A DNA stretch of 33,588 nt from Rhizobium sp. Q54 (lineage in GTDB: Bacteria > Pseudomonadota > Alphaproteobacteria > Rickettsiales > UBA1997), in assembly GCA_945871805.1 (NCBI GenBank), contig CAMBXE010000018.1:1-33588 (forward strand), given 5' to 3'. The notes beneath the pieces are model-generated. The model had not been told where the DNA came from and searched no databases. It saw only the letters and a list, made by a program, of their open reading frames with translations. This document shows, piece after piece, positions 1 to 8,352 of the stretch (its first letter is position 1; each line of letters starts with the position of its first letter). Both the position numbers and the translations under genes were made by a program.

Positions 1-307
1 TCCGTTCGCCTCGACCGGCTTAGCTGTTAAAACTAATGTTGCTTACATCGTCTCTGCGATCAATGACGGCAGTGCCTCAAATATCTATCTAAATGGAGGA
101 TCATCATCAGGTTCTCAATCTGGCAACACTACTGCTGCTCCCGCGCAGGGTAGCGTTAATCCTTTTAACATAGGGCATTATAACAGACAGGAATTCTTCA
201 ACGGATACTTTGCAGAATTAATTATTTACGATCGTGCGCTCACCACAAAAGAAAGACAGTCAGTAGAAAAATATTTAAGCCAAAAATGGAAAATCAAAGT
301 TAGTTAA
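1..307 (+). CDS. LamG/jellyroll-like surface protein, C-terminal end only
   Basis: Open from the window edge (first full codon at position 2) to a TAA at 305-307; about 101 residues are visible. The sequence is rich in Ser, Gly, Thr and Asn, then runs into NPFNIGHYN, YFAELIIYDRAL and RQSVEKYLSQKW. That ending (a beta strand, 'D/NRAL', then a short helix) is typical of concanavalin/LamG-like jellyroll domains. The same ending occurs in the gene at 14580-15447 (FNRALSEKDRQSVESYLSKNW), so the two are paralogues. By analogy the missing N-terminus may be a prepilin-type segment, but it lies outside the window. Probably exported and possibly an adhesin; that role is inference. It ends 5 bases before fadB. 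Confidence 0.7.
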   Translation, partial: PFASTGLAVKTNVAYIVSAINDGSASNIYLNGGSSSGSQSGNTTAAPAQGSVNPFNIGHYNRQEFFNGYFAELIIYDRALTTKERQSVEKYLSQKWKIKVS

Positions 308-312
308 TCCCT

Positions 313-2478
313 ATGTTTTCAGCACAAAATCTCTCTTTAAGCATCGATAAAAAAGGCGTTGCTAGCCTCGTTTTCGACCTTCCGAACGAAAAAGTTAACA
401 AACTCTCTGCGCCAGTAATGGCTGAGCTTGAGCAGGTTTTAAATGTGCTGAATGGGAATAAGGCGACGAGGGTGCTGGTGATTACTTCGGCGAAAAAAGA
501 TATTTTTATTGCTGGTGCCGACATCAATGAAATCAAAGATTTACGCGATCCGAAAGATGCGTTTGCAAAAGTTGCGCGCGGTCAAGAAATCATGAATAAA
601 ATCGCGGCGCTGAAAATTCCAACCATCGCAGTGATAAATGGCGCCTGCCTTGGCGGCGGTTTAGAACTTGCTTTGGCTTGCAAATATCGGGTGGCGATTG
701 CCAATCCAAAAACACAACTTGGCTTGCCCGAGGTTAATCTTGGGATCATTCCTGGTTTCGGTGGAACGCAGCGTTTGCCGAAATTAGTTGGCTTGCCTGA
801 AGCGTTAAAAATCATTCTTCCTGCTAAAGCAGTTGATGCGCGCAAAGCCTTAAAAATAGGCCTTGTAGATGAGTTGATTCGTGAAGAATTTTTGACTGAA
901 AAACTCAGCCAATTCGCTAACGAAATTCTAAAAAATCCGCAGACGAATCGTTACTTAAGCCTCAGAAATGATGCGCGCAAAAAACGCTTCATTTTCGAAA
1001 CACTTTTATTTGGAAAATTCTTAATTTTTTATTTCGCGCAAAAAGATTTGTGGGAAAAAACTAAAGGTCGTTACCCAGCGTCATTCGTGGCTTTAGAGGT
1101 AATCAAAAGAACTTACGGTCGCACTTACGGAGTGCGCGGATTTAAAACTGAGCTTGAAGCATTCTGCGAACTTTGTGTCGGCGATATTTCGAAAAATTTA
1201 ATCGAAATCTTCTTCACTAACGAAGCACTTAAAAAAGATTCTGGAGTTGAGAGTGATGTCGTCGGAGTAGATGTAGAAAGCGTTGCCGTGCTCGGCGCTG
1301 GTGTAATGGGCGGCGGAATTGCTTGGCTCTTCGCTAACAATGGCATCAATGTTCGCGTTAAAGATATTACGCAGAAAGCCATCGCTCTAGGCTACAATCA
1401 GATCATCAAAATTTTTGATCAGCTCAAAAAAATCAGAAAATTAACGCAGGAGCAGATTAATTTTAAAATCGGCAATGTGACCACTGGCCTTGACTACATT
1501 GGCTTTGCGCATGCTGATTTAGTAATCGAAGCCGTAGTCGAAAATATGGCGGTGAAGAAAACTATTTTAGCTGAGGCGGAAACTAAGGTCGAAAAAAATA
1601 CCGTGATCGCTTCGAACACTTCTTCGCTTTCGATTTCTGAAATGGCGAGCGCCCTGCAAAATCCTGAGCGCTTCGTGGGGATGCATTTTTTTAATCCAGT
1701 AAATCGCATGCCACTTGTCGAAGTGATTCGTGGCGAAAAAACTTCTGATGCTGCGGTGGCGACAATCGTAAAATTGTCCAAGAAGCTAGGAAAGACGCCG
1801 ATCGTGGTTAAAGATGTGGCAGGATTCTTGGTGAATCGCATCCTTCTTCCTTACATGAATGAGGCGGCATATTTGCTGCAAGAAGGCGCTGAAATTAAGC
1901 GCGTTGATTCCGCAATCGAAAAATTTGGCATGCCGATGGGGCCATTTATTCTTGCTGATGTAGTTGGAATTGATGTCGGCGTGAAAGTCGCTCACTCCTT
2001 ACATGAAGCCTACGGAGAGCGGATGCGTGTCGCTGATATTCTCGAAGAAATTTACCAAAATCACAAAGGTCTTTTGGGTAAAAAAGTCGGTAAAGGTTTT
2101 TACATTCATGCGGCGCAAACTCAGGTGAATGGCGAGATTGGCGCGATTTTGTCGAATGTGAGAAGTGCTAAAAATATCCACGCAATCTACATTCCTGACG
2201 AAGAAATTATCGATCGCTGCATCTTGATGATGGCTAACGAAGCGGCGAAATGCCTCGAAGAAAATGTGGTCAAAAATGCTTCCTACCTCGACATGGCAAT
2301 GATCATGGGTTGTGGCTTTCCAGCCTTTCGTGGTGGGGTTCTGAAGTATGTTGATTCTTGTGGAATCGACAATGTTGTGAAAAAGTTGCAAGACCTAAAC
2401 AAGAAGCACGGAAAGCGTTTTGAAGTGAGCAAATTGCTGATCGAGATGGCACAAAAAAAACAAAAATTTTACGCCTAA
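313..2478 (+). CDS. fadB: Bifunctional enoyl-CoA hydratase / 3-hydroxyacyl-CoA dehydrogenase
   Basis: This 721-residue protein catalyses the hydration and NAD-dependent oxidation steps of fatty-acid beta-oxidation in the cytoplasm, and normally works with a thiolase, which is not in this window. Residues 1 to about 190 form a crotonase domain with the oxyanion-hole stretch GACLGGGLELAL and two acidic residues at the usual catalytic places, E118 and E140 (GLPEVNLG). Residues from about 325 form the dehydrogenase: Rossmann loop GAGVMGGG (from G328), NTSSLSI, and MHFFNPV with catalytic H458. The C-terminal helical domain holds GKKVGKGFY and a second repeat. Length matches FadB/FadJ (about 715-730). 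FadB versus FadJ cannot be decided here. The ATG at 313 lies 5 bases after the preceding stop, and the next gene starts on the base after its TAA, so the three may be co-transcribed. Confidence 0.93.
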   Translation: MFSAQNLSLSIDKKGVASLVFDLPNEKVNKLSAPVMAELEQVLNVLNGNKATRVLVITSAKKDIFIAGADINEIKDLRDPKDAFAKVARGQEIMNKIAALKIPTIAVINGACLGGGLELALACKYRVAIANPKTQLGLPEVNLGIIPGFGGTQRLPKLVGLPEALKIILPAKAVDARKALKIGLVDELIREEFLTEKLSQFANEILKNPQTNRYLSLRNDARKKRFIFETLLFGKFLIFYFAQKDLWEKTKGRYPASFVALEVIKRTYGRTYGVRGFKTELEAFCELCVGDISKNLIEIFFTNEALKKDSGVESDVVGVDVESVAVLGAGVMGGGIAWLFANNGINVRVKDITQKAIALGYNQIIKIFDQLKKIRKLTQEQINFKIGNVTTGLDYIGFAHADLVIEAVVENMAVKKTILAEAETKVEKNTVIASNTSSLSISEMASALQNPERFVGMHFFNPVNRMPLVEVIRGEKTSDAAVATIVKLSKKLGKTPIVVKDVAGFLVNRILLPYMNEAAYLLQEGAEIKRVDSAIEKFGMPMGPFILADVVGIDVGVKVAHSLHEAYGERMRVADILEEIYQNHKGLLGKKVGKGFYIHAAQTQVNGEIGAILSNVRSAKNIHAIYIPDEEIIDRCILMMANEAAKCLEENVVKNASYLDMAMIMGCGFPAFRGGVLKYVDSCGIDNVVKKLQDLNKKHGKRFEVSKLLIEMAQKKQKFYA

Positions 2479-3963
2479 ATGACGGTAGTAAGTAGTGTTT
2501 ATCTCCTGATTTTTTTACCGCTCATTGCTGCGATTTTTTGTCAGACTATTCCTCTAAAAAAAAATTATTTTTGGTTCACTTTTTTTTGCTGCATCGCATC
2601 TTTTTTGTTAGTCATAAGTTTTTATCCGCAGGTTTTAGCGTATAAAAAAATTAGTAATGATTTCCAACTTTCTCTTTTGTCCCTTGGTCTTGAGTTCAGT
2701 CTGGACGTGCTTGGATACTTCTTTTTACTGCTGTTGGTTTTTACCAAAATCGTCATTTTATTTTTCTACCGCCCTGATGTTGAAAAATTTTTAACCGAAA
2801 AAAATGCCAAGATTTTTTACTCAGTTTTTTTGCTGAATCTCTTTGCGCTGATTAATATTTTACTCACCAATAATCTCTTCAATCTCTTCGTTTTTTTAGA
2901 GATTTACGCCTTCACATTTTTTGCAATTTCTACCTTGTCGCGCGACGGCGAATTGTTGAAAATTTCTTTCCGTGATTTCTGTTTGAATGCCACCGCTTCT
3001 TTGCTGATTTTATTTTGTTTCTTGATAGCACATCTTCTTTTCAAGAAAATAAATTTTGATCAAATTGCCGCTGATGTTAACATGTTCGCAAGAGCTGATT
3101 CTTTGATTTCACTGACGATTTTATTATTTCTAGCTACTGCCTTTTTAATTAAATTTTTTCCCTTCTGGCTCTCTTTTGCGAAGATCAAAAATAACAATCT
3201 CGTCAGCAACTTTTTGATCGCTGAATCAATGTTCATCAAAAGTTCAGTGGGAATTTTTTTAACATTAAAATTCGTCTATTTTTTCTTCGGAAAAACTTTT
3301 CTTTTCACCACTCTTGGCCTTGATTTTCCGCTAGTTATTTTTGCGATTTTGCTAATTATTTTTAGTGCGATTGGCGTTTATCAGCAGAAGCATTTGCAGT
3401 CGATTTGCATCTATCTCTGCCTAATTAATATTGGTTTTATTCTTGCTGCAATAGGTCTGCACAGCTTTGATTCTCTTAGGTCGGTGTTCTTCTACATGTT
3501 GAATTTTAATCTGGTGAATCTGTTCGTTTTCATCTTCGCTACTTTTCTAAAGCGCCGTTTTGGCAGCGCATCACTCATCAAAATCTCTTTGATTAAACAG
3601 GATCATTTGCTTTTGGTTCTGCCGCTTAAATTACTAATTTTTCTAGCTGCCGCCTTTCCTCTTACTCCACTATTTTTTGCCAATTGGAACATGGCTTACG
3701 CCAGCTTAAATCCTGGTTTCGAGTCATTTTTATTAATTGCTTTGATTGTCGCAAATTTTGCTTACGTAGATTTGGCTACGCGTTTCATCGACGCGATTTT
3801 TGCCAAAGGATCCGCAGCTCCAACGAAAATTAAATTAGAAACCTATCGCTCTTACCTCATCTCTCTCTGGCTGTTAATTTTGGCGATTTGCTTCGTAGTA
3901 TTTTTTGCCGCATTTGCCGACCGACTTTCCGCAAATTTCGCCTCTTATTTACTTTCAATATGA
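2479..3963 (+). CDS. MrpD/NuoM-like antiporter-type membrane subunit
   Basis: A 494-residue, very hydrophobic protein with roughly 13-14 predicted membrane helices, of the proton-pumping antiporter-like fold shared by MrpA/MrpD and NuoL/M/N. Residues corresponding to the functional charges of MrpD are visible: E141 in NLFVFLEIYAF, K225 in FLIKFFPFW and K254 in SMFIKSSVGIF. The usual signature after the lysine (P-H-x-W-L-P-D-A-H) is degraded to FPFWLSFAKIKNN, so the protein is divergent. It would sit in the inner membrane and take part in cation/proton exchange with MrpC/E-type partners such as those at 8092 and 8535. Its ATG follows the fadB stop with no gap and it overlaps the next gene by 4 bases (ATGA), so translation is probably coupled. 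The fold is fairly secure; exact subunit identity is not. Confidence 0.75.
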   Translation: MTVVSSVYLLIFLPLIAAIFCQTIPLKKNYFWFTFFCCIASFLLVISFYPQVLAYKKISNDFQLSLLSLGLEFSLDVLGYFFLLLLVFTKIVILFFYRPDVEKFLTEKNAKIFYSVFLLNLFALINILLTNNLFNLFVFLEIYAFTFFAISTLSRDGELLKISFRDFCLNATASLLILFCFLIAHLLFKKINFDQIAADVNMFARADSLISLTILLFLATAFLIKFFPFWLSFAKIKNNNLVSNFLIAESMFIKSSVGIFLTLKFVYFFFGKTFLFTTLGLDFPLVIFAILLIIFSAIGVYQQKHLQSICIYLCLINIGFILAAIGLHSFDSLRSVFFYMLNFNLVNLFVFIFATFLKRRFGSASLIKISLIKQDHLLLVLPLKLLIFLAAAFPLTPLFFANWNMAYASLNPGFESFLLIALIVANFAYVDLATRFIDAIFAKGSAAPTKIKLETYRSYLISLWLLILAICFVVFFAAFADRLSANFASYLLSI

Positions 3964-5345
3964 TGAAATTCTTACCACTGATTCTTGTGGCGATACCATT
4001 GATGAGCTGCCTATTCTCTAGTCTAAAGACTCAGAATTTTTTCTTGAAATCGCTTGACTCATTCCTGCCGATTTTATTTTTTGCCAACCTGATTGGACTT
4101 TACCGGCAAGTAGAAAATCACCAAGCATCCGCTGCGCTTCACTTAGACAAAACCACCTTTGTTTTTTTATTTTTGCTCAACTTTTTGTGGCTGGTTTTTG
4201 CTTTTTATTCGCAGCGATTTTGGCAATTAAGTTCCGAAAAAAGATCGCAAGAACTGCGAATATTTTTCGCCTTCATTGTCACCGTTTTGACCGTAATCCT
4301 TCTTAGTAAAAACTTGATCCTCATCTTGTTTTTCTACAGCTGTCTAATTCTAGCGGCTCAGCTTTTTGCCGTAAGATTCTTGCGTCACACCGAAATTGCT
4401 TTTTTGCGCCTTTTTACTTTTCTCCTTTATTTCGAATCATTTTTTTTCTTTCTCGCCCTGGTTGCGACCAGTAAGTTTGTGGGAACAGAAAACGCTGAAA
4501 ACCTCGCTCGCGAAGAAGGAATTCTTCTTCTTACCCTCTATTTCTTTGGCCTCTTTTTCTCGGTGCTGATGCCTTATTTTGTATTTTTTCGTCAGCCAAA
4601 TATCGAGCCGATCATCACTTACATTTTCTTCTTTTTGGCCTACAGCGTAAGCAGCATCTGCATTTTTGTTAAGTTGCTCACTTTGGTTTTTGGCTTTGAT
4701 CTTTTTGCCAAAATTCTTACTCAAACTGGCTTCACTTTTGTGGAGATGGTGTTCCTTTTTAACATCCTTATCGCTTCAATATTTACGCTGTTTAGCCGAG
4801 GAATTAAGCTCTCATTTTTCTACTTATTTTTTCAGCAATTCTTCTTCGTTATTTTTTCAGTTATTTTTTTTGCCACCTTCAAAGGAGGAGTGATTTATTT
4901 GGGATTAATTTCTTTTTCTCTGTCGCTCACTTTAATTTTTTTCTGCGTTTCTAATCTCACTTTATACCTCTCAAAATCAGGCAGTAAAAACCTAGTTGGG
5001 CTTTTTTATCAACTGCCCGTTAACACAACTTTACTAATCTTTGCCATCGTAAGCATGGCCGGATTACTCCCAACCATTGGCGCAATCGAGAAGTTCCATC
5101 TGGTCAAAATTATTTGGCAGGAACACCTGTGGATTTCAGCGACGATCGTCGTAATCAATTCAGCAACACTAATGATTTTCGCCGGCAAAATGCTTTACTA
5201 TTTCTTGTCGCACTCAGATGAAAATATGAGCGAAGAAAATTCTGCACGCGCACGAGATATCGACTTCGATTCCAGTCTCATTCTTACCGCATTATTAACG
5301 GCGCTGATGATGATCTTTGGGCTGTTTGTAACTAAATTTATCTAG
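3960..5345 (+). CDS. Second antiporter-like membrane subunit lacking key charges
   Basis: A 461-residue multi-helix membrane protein. I place the start at the ATG at 3960, which overlaps the previous TGA (ATGA) and gives MMKFLPLILV; the frame is open further upstream inside the previous gene, but that overlap would be 76 bases. The helix pattern and position after the MrpD-like gene suggest the same antiporter fold. At the place of the conserved glutamate the sequence reads NLILILFFYSC (Ser127 where Glu is expected), and in the region of the conserved lysine it reads FSVLMPYFVFF, with no lysine. It may therefore be a structural or non-pumping partner of the preceding subunit. The last 35 residues follow a polar DENMSEENSARARD stretch and end in one more helix. 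Family assignment rests on pattern, not clear motifs. Confidence 0.6.
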   Translation: MMKFLPLILVAIPLMSCLFSSLKTQNFFLKSLDSFLPILFFANLIGLYRQVENHQASAALHLDKTTFVFLFLLNFLWLVFAFYSQRFWQLSSEKRSQELRIFFAFIVTVLTVILLSKNLILILFFYSCLILAAQLFAVRFLRHTEIAFLRLFTFLLYFESFFFFLALVATSKFVGTENAENLAREEGILLLTLYFFGLFFSVLMPYFVFFRQPNIEPIITYIFFFLAYSVSSICIFVKLLTLVFGFDLFAKILTQTGFTFVEMVFLFNILIASIFTLFSRGIKLSFFYLFFQQFFFVIFSVIFFATFKGGVIYLGLISFSLSLTLIFFCVSNLTLYLSKSGSKNLVGLFYQLPVNTTLLIFAIVSMAGLLPTIGAIEKFHLVKIIWQEHLWISATIVVINSATLMIFAGKMLYYFLSHSDENMSEENSARARDIDFDSSLILTALLTALMMIFGLFVTKFI

Positions 5346-5416
5346 ATTCAGCAAAGTGAAGATCGGCAAAATCTACGGCTTCTAAGCTAGCCTAAGCTGC
5401 TGAAATTGAAATAATT

Positions 5417-6430
5417 CTACAGCCCGTGCTTCTTCACCAAAATCTCAGCAATCTGAACAGCATTTAGTGCCGCGCCTTTTCTGAGATTATCAGAAACAAC
5501 CCACAGCGACAAACCATTTGCCACCGACTCATCTTTTCTGATCCGCGAAACAAAAATTGCATCCTTGGTCGAAGCTTCGATCGGAGTGATGAAGATCATT
5601 TCTTGCGGACGATCAATCACGATCACGCCTTCAGCCTTTTCTAAAGCGGCTCTCGCCCGGGCAACAGTGATCGGCTTTTCGAACTCGATATTTACCGCCT
5701 CCGAGTGGCAATTGAAAACTGGCACGCGCACACAAGTCGCTTCAACTTTAATGTTTGGATCAAGAATTTTTTGGGTCTCAACTTTCATCTTCCACTCTTC
5801 TTTGGTTACGCCATCTGGCATGAATGAGTCAATTTGCGGAATGACGTTGAAGGCAATTCTTTTGCTGAATTTTTTTGGCTCAGAAAAGCTGTTTGAGTAA
5901 ATCTTTTTTGTTGAATCGTAAAGCTCATCCATTGCCTCTTTACCAGCGCCAGAAACCGCCTGGTAAGTTGCGACAACTATTCTTTTAATCTTGGCGATGT
6001 CGTGCAAAGGCTTCAAAGCGACAAGCATTTGAATGGTCGAGCAATTAGGATTGGCAATGATCCCGCGTTTTTTGTAACCAGCGATTGCCTTGGGATTTAC
6101 CTCGGGAATTACCAGAGGAACATCCTCGTCCATCCTAAAATGCGAAGTGTTGTCGATGACGACGCAACCTTGCGCAGCAGCTCTTGGCGCATGAACCGCA
6201 GAAATTGCTCCACCTGGCGAAAACAGTGCGATTGCCGTTCCGGTGAAGTCATACTCGTCCAAAACCTGAACGGTTAATTCTTTGTTGCCGTAAGAAATTT
6301 TTTGCCCACGAGAATTATGTGAAGCCAGGGCGACAACTTCGTCAGCAGGAAATTTTCTCTCCAACAAAATATTCAAAATTTCGCGACCAACATTTCCTGT
6401 CGCGCCAACAACGGCGATTTTACGAGACAT
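5417..6430 (-). CDS. asd: Aspartate-semialdehyde dehydrogenase
   Basis: This 337-residue enzyme reduces aspartyl phosphate to aspartate semialdehyde with NADPH, the branch point to diaminopimelate/lysine (cell wall) and to homoserine, threonine and methionine. Visible are the nucleotide-binding loop VGATGNVG (8-15), the catalytic cysteine C130 in ANPNCSTIQM, the QAVSGAG loop (157-163) and the histidine region FNCHSEAVNIEF with H242. Length is typical. The homoserine dehydrogenase for the next step lies at 24141. It is transcribed away from the palindromic repeat at 6461-6538, which separates it from gap, so it may have its own promoter or be read through from gap. The 3' end is convergent with the antiporter gene, 71 bases away. 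Confidence 0.96.
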   Translation of the reverse strand: MSRKIAVVGATGNVGREILNILLERKFPADEVVALASHNSRGQKISYGNKELTVQVLDEYDFTGTAIALFSPGGAISAVHAPRAAAQGCVVIDNTSHFRMDEDVPLVIPEVNPKAIAGYKKRGIIANPNCSTIQMLVALKPLHDIAKIKRIVVATYQAVSGAGKEAMDELYDSTKKIYSNSFSEPKKFSKRIAFNVIPQIDSFMPDGVTKEEWKMKVETQKILDPNIKVEATCVRVPVFNCHSEAVNIEFEKPITVARARAALEKAEGVIVIDRPQEMIFITPIEASTKDAIFVSRIRKDESVANGLSLWVVSDNLRKGAALNAVQIAEILVKKHGL

Positions 6431-6460
6431 AATTTTTACGTTTATTTTTTACTCTTTTTT

Positions 6461-6538
6461 GTCACCCCGGCGAATGCTGGGGTCCATCTCGTCACAAGTG
6501 CTTGCGGTGCCATGGACCCCGGCATTCGTCGGGGTGAC
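6461..6538. repeat. Palindromic repeat, GTCACCCC...GGGGTCCAT class
   Basis: Two 27-base arms, 6461-6487 and 6512-6538, are inverted copies with two mismatches around a 24-base centre. The arm begins GTCACCCCGG and ends GGGGTCCAT. The same class of arm bounds the insert in tyrA at 17385-17719. Such elements are abundant between genes in Rickettsiales and other proteobacteria. It lies between gap and asd and could form a strong hairpin in the transcript. Confidence 0.9.
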
Positions 6539-6552
6539 AATCAGAAGGGTGA

Positions 6553-7560
6553 TTAGAATTTTAGAATTGACGTAACATCAAGCATGCGCTTCGAAAAACC
6601 CCATTCATTGTCGTACCAGGAAGCGACTTTAACCATGTTGCCGCCGATGACTTTGGTTTGGGTGGTGTCGAAGCAAGAGCTGTAGCTGCTGTGATTAAAA
6701 TCAATCGAGACCAAGGGCTCTTCGACGATTTGCAGAATTTCTTTCATTGCGCCCAACGCAGCTTTTCTCATCGCATCGTTGATTTCTTCTTTAGTCGTGT
6801 CTTTTTTGGCGATAAAATTGAGATCAACCATGGAAACATTGGCCGTTGGTACGCGCACCGCGCCGCCATCTAGCTTACCTTTCAATTCTGGCAAAACTAA
6901 TCCAAGTGCCTTCGCAGCGCCAGTTGAAGTTGGGATCATCGACATCGCGCATGCTCTGGCGCGACGAAGATCTTTGTGCGAATTGTCGACGACATTTTGA
7001 TCGTTAGTGTAAGCATGAATTGTCGTCATGAAACCCTTCTCTATCCCCACCGCGTCATTCAAAGCTTTGGCGATCGGAGCTAAACAATTCGTGGTGCAAG
7101 AGCCAACAGAAATAATTTTGTCTTCCACTTGCAGCATCTCATTATTTACGCCGAAAACGATTGTTCTGACCGAATCTTCTTTCGCTGGCGCCGACAAAAT
7201 TACCTTCAAAGCTCCGGAAAGAATATGTTGCGCGGCATCGTCATATTTCGTGAAAGCGCCAGTGCATTCGAGTACAACATCGATCTTCAAATCACCCCAA
7301 GGCAATTTTTTTGGATCACGTTCGGCAAAAAGCTTTACCTGCTTTCCATCGATGATTAGCGAACTTTCGCCAGCTTCTACCGACTTAGAAAAACGCCCGT
7401 GAATCGAATCGTATTTTAACAAGTGAACGTGAGTTTCGATTGGGGCAGGGCCATTCACTGCAACCAACTCGATGTTTGAATATTTCTCATCTTCAAAAAT
7501 TGCGCGAGTTACGCAGCGGCCGATTCTGCCGAGGCCATTAATGGCAATTCGAATAGTCAT
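6553..7560 (-). CDS. gap: Glyceraldehyde-3-phosphate dehydrogenase
   Basis: A 335-residue cytoplasmic enzyme that interconverts glyceraldehyde 3-phosphate and 1,3-bisphosphoglycerate. The NAD(P)-binding start INGLGRIGR, the active-site block SVGSCTTNCLAP with catalytic C155, and H182 in TTIHAYTNDQ are all present, and length is normal. At the end of the second strand the sequence reads VAVNGPAP: the aspartate that usually follows the asparagine in NAD-specific enzymes is glycine (G37), which may loosen cofactor choice; this is inference. The start codon overlaps the stop of the upstream ialB-like gene by one base (TAATG), so the two are co-transcribed and probably translationally coupled. A palindromic repeat follows 14 bases downstream. 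Confidence 0.96.
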   Translation of the reverse strand: MTIRIAINGLGRIGRCVTRAIFEDEKYSNIELVAVNGPAPIETHVHLLKYDSIHGRFSKSVEAGESSLIIDGKQVKLFAERDPKKLPWGDLKIDVVLECTGAFTKYDDAAQHILSGALKVILSAPAKEDSVRTIVFGVNNEMLQVEDKIISVGSCTTNCLAPIAKALNDAVGIEKGFMTTIHAYTNDQNVVDNSHKDLRRARACAMSMIPTSTGAAKALGLVLPELKGKLDGGAVRVPTANVSMVDLNFIAKKDTTKEEINDAMRKAALGAMKEILQIVEEPLVSIDFNHSSYSSCFDTTQTKVIGGNMVKVASWYDNEWGFSKRMLDVTSILKF

Positions 7561-8087
7561 TATTTTTTAGTTTTTGGAGGTTGATTGCGACTGTTTAAAT
7601 AGCCGAGAGCGCTTCTGAAATCGCGAAGACTCAGCTTTACGGTGATTTCTTTTTCAGAGTCGCGCACACTAAAACGCAGGAACAAAAGTTCACCGCTTTT
7701 CATTTGCGTGAACAAAGAATTTTTTTGCACATCATCAAGCGGAACAAGGCCGAAATCGCGATCGCTAATATTTTTTGAAAGCACTAAATCATTCTGATCG
7801 ATGCGTAATTTTACGAAGCTGCCGAGTTGAACTTGCGGAATAATTGTAAAAAATTGATTCGTAGATTTTGCGATTGGCTGAATGGTAATTGCCGAAGCAT
7901 TGTCGTAAAATTTTGCCGCAATTTTGCAGTGAGACATTCCCATCATTTCGTCAGTTTCGCAAAAAACCTTCCAGTCGCCGAAGATTTTCTCTTCGTTACG
8001 TAAGTCGATTACTTCTGCCCAAGAAGGTTTTAGATTGGCGTTAAAACAAAGCGTCGCTAAAAAAAATGTAAATAAAATTTTTTTCAT
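7560..8087 (-). CDS. IalB-like exported protein (invasion-associated locus B family)
   Basis: A 175-residue protein with a clear signal peptide (about residues 1-24, ending PSWA). The mature part starts with the family pattern: GDWKVFCET (C43) followed by SHCKIAAKF (C54), a pair that probably forms a disulphide. The rest alternates beta strands, as in IalB proteins of alphaproteobacteria. The family is named after a Bartonella invasion locus, but many members are in non-invasive bacteria, so the name gives no virulence role. It is the first gene of the ialB-gap pair. Its ATG (8087-8085) is only 4 bases from the oppositely directed ATG at 8092, so its promoter must lie within the first part of the divergent gene. 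Confidence 0.75.
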   Translation of the reverse strand: MKKILFTFFLATLCFNANLKPSWAEVIDLRNEEKIFGDWKVFCETDEMMGMSHCKIAAKFYDNASAITIQPIAKSTNQFFTIIPQVQLGSFVKLRIDQNDLVLSKNISDRDFGLVPLDDVQKNSLFTQMKSGELLFLRFSVRDSEKEITVKLSLRDFRSALGYLNSRNQPPKTKK

Positions 8088-8091
8088 AAAT

Positions 8092-8352
8092 ATGATTCTC
8101 TACGGATTGTTAATTTTCCTGTGTTTAGCCGGGGTTTTAAACCTTTTTATTTTCCAAAATTACATCAAAAGAATCTTCTCTCTCGCCGTTGCTTACAGCA
8201 GTTTTGTGATGTTGATGCTTTTGTTGTTTTTGAAAAATGAAAACCTGAACGAGATGCTGATGTTAATGGTCAGCATCCTAATGATTTTCTCCGTTAATCT
8301 TCTAATTGGGATTGGAATCGTAAAAAATATCAGCGAATCCAAAAAGAATTAA
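8092..8352 (+). CDS. MrpC/NuoK-like small membrane subunit
   Basis: An 86-residue protein consisting of three membrane helices (about residues 1-22, 27-47 and 54-77) and a short basic tail. This is the layout of MrpC/MnhC and NuoK; the stretch NEMLMLMVSILMIF before the third helix resembles the conserved MrpC segment 'lpQALVLTAIVI'. MrpC normally assembles with MrpD in the inner-membrane Na+(K+)/H+ antiporter. I chose ATG 8092 because the longer in-frame start at 8035 lies inside the opposite-strand ialB-like gene and adds a non-membrane segment. The mrpE gene follows 182 bases downstream with a small reverse gene between. It is shorter than typical MrpC (about 110 residues). Confidence 0.6.
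   Translation: MILYGLLIFLCLAGVLNLFIFQNYIKRIFSLAVAYSSFVMLMLLLFLKNENLNEMLMLMVSILMIFSVNLLIGIGIVKNISESKKN

Noticed and set aside
3888-3959. Upstream start for the second antiporter-like gene
   Set aside because: It would overlap the previous gene by 76 bases; the ATGA overlap at 3960 is the normal coupling arrangement.
4437-4724. Lysine/glutamate-rich reverse frame inside the antiporter-like gene
   Set aside because: It is the mirror image of a T-rich membrane-protein gene, which always gives Lys/Glu-rich antisense frames.
5346-5416. Short gap between the convergent antiporter-like gene and asd
   Set aside because: No hairpin with a T-run and no gene could be supported.
8035-8091. Upstream start for the MrpC-like gene
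   Set aside because: It would lie entirely within the ialB-like gene on the other strand and precede the first membrane helix with unrelated residues.
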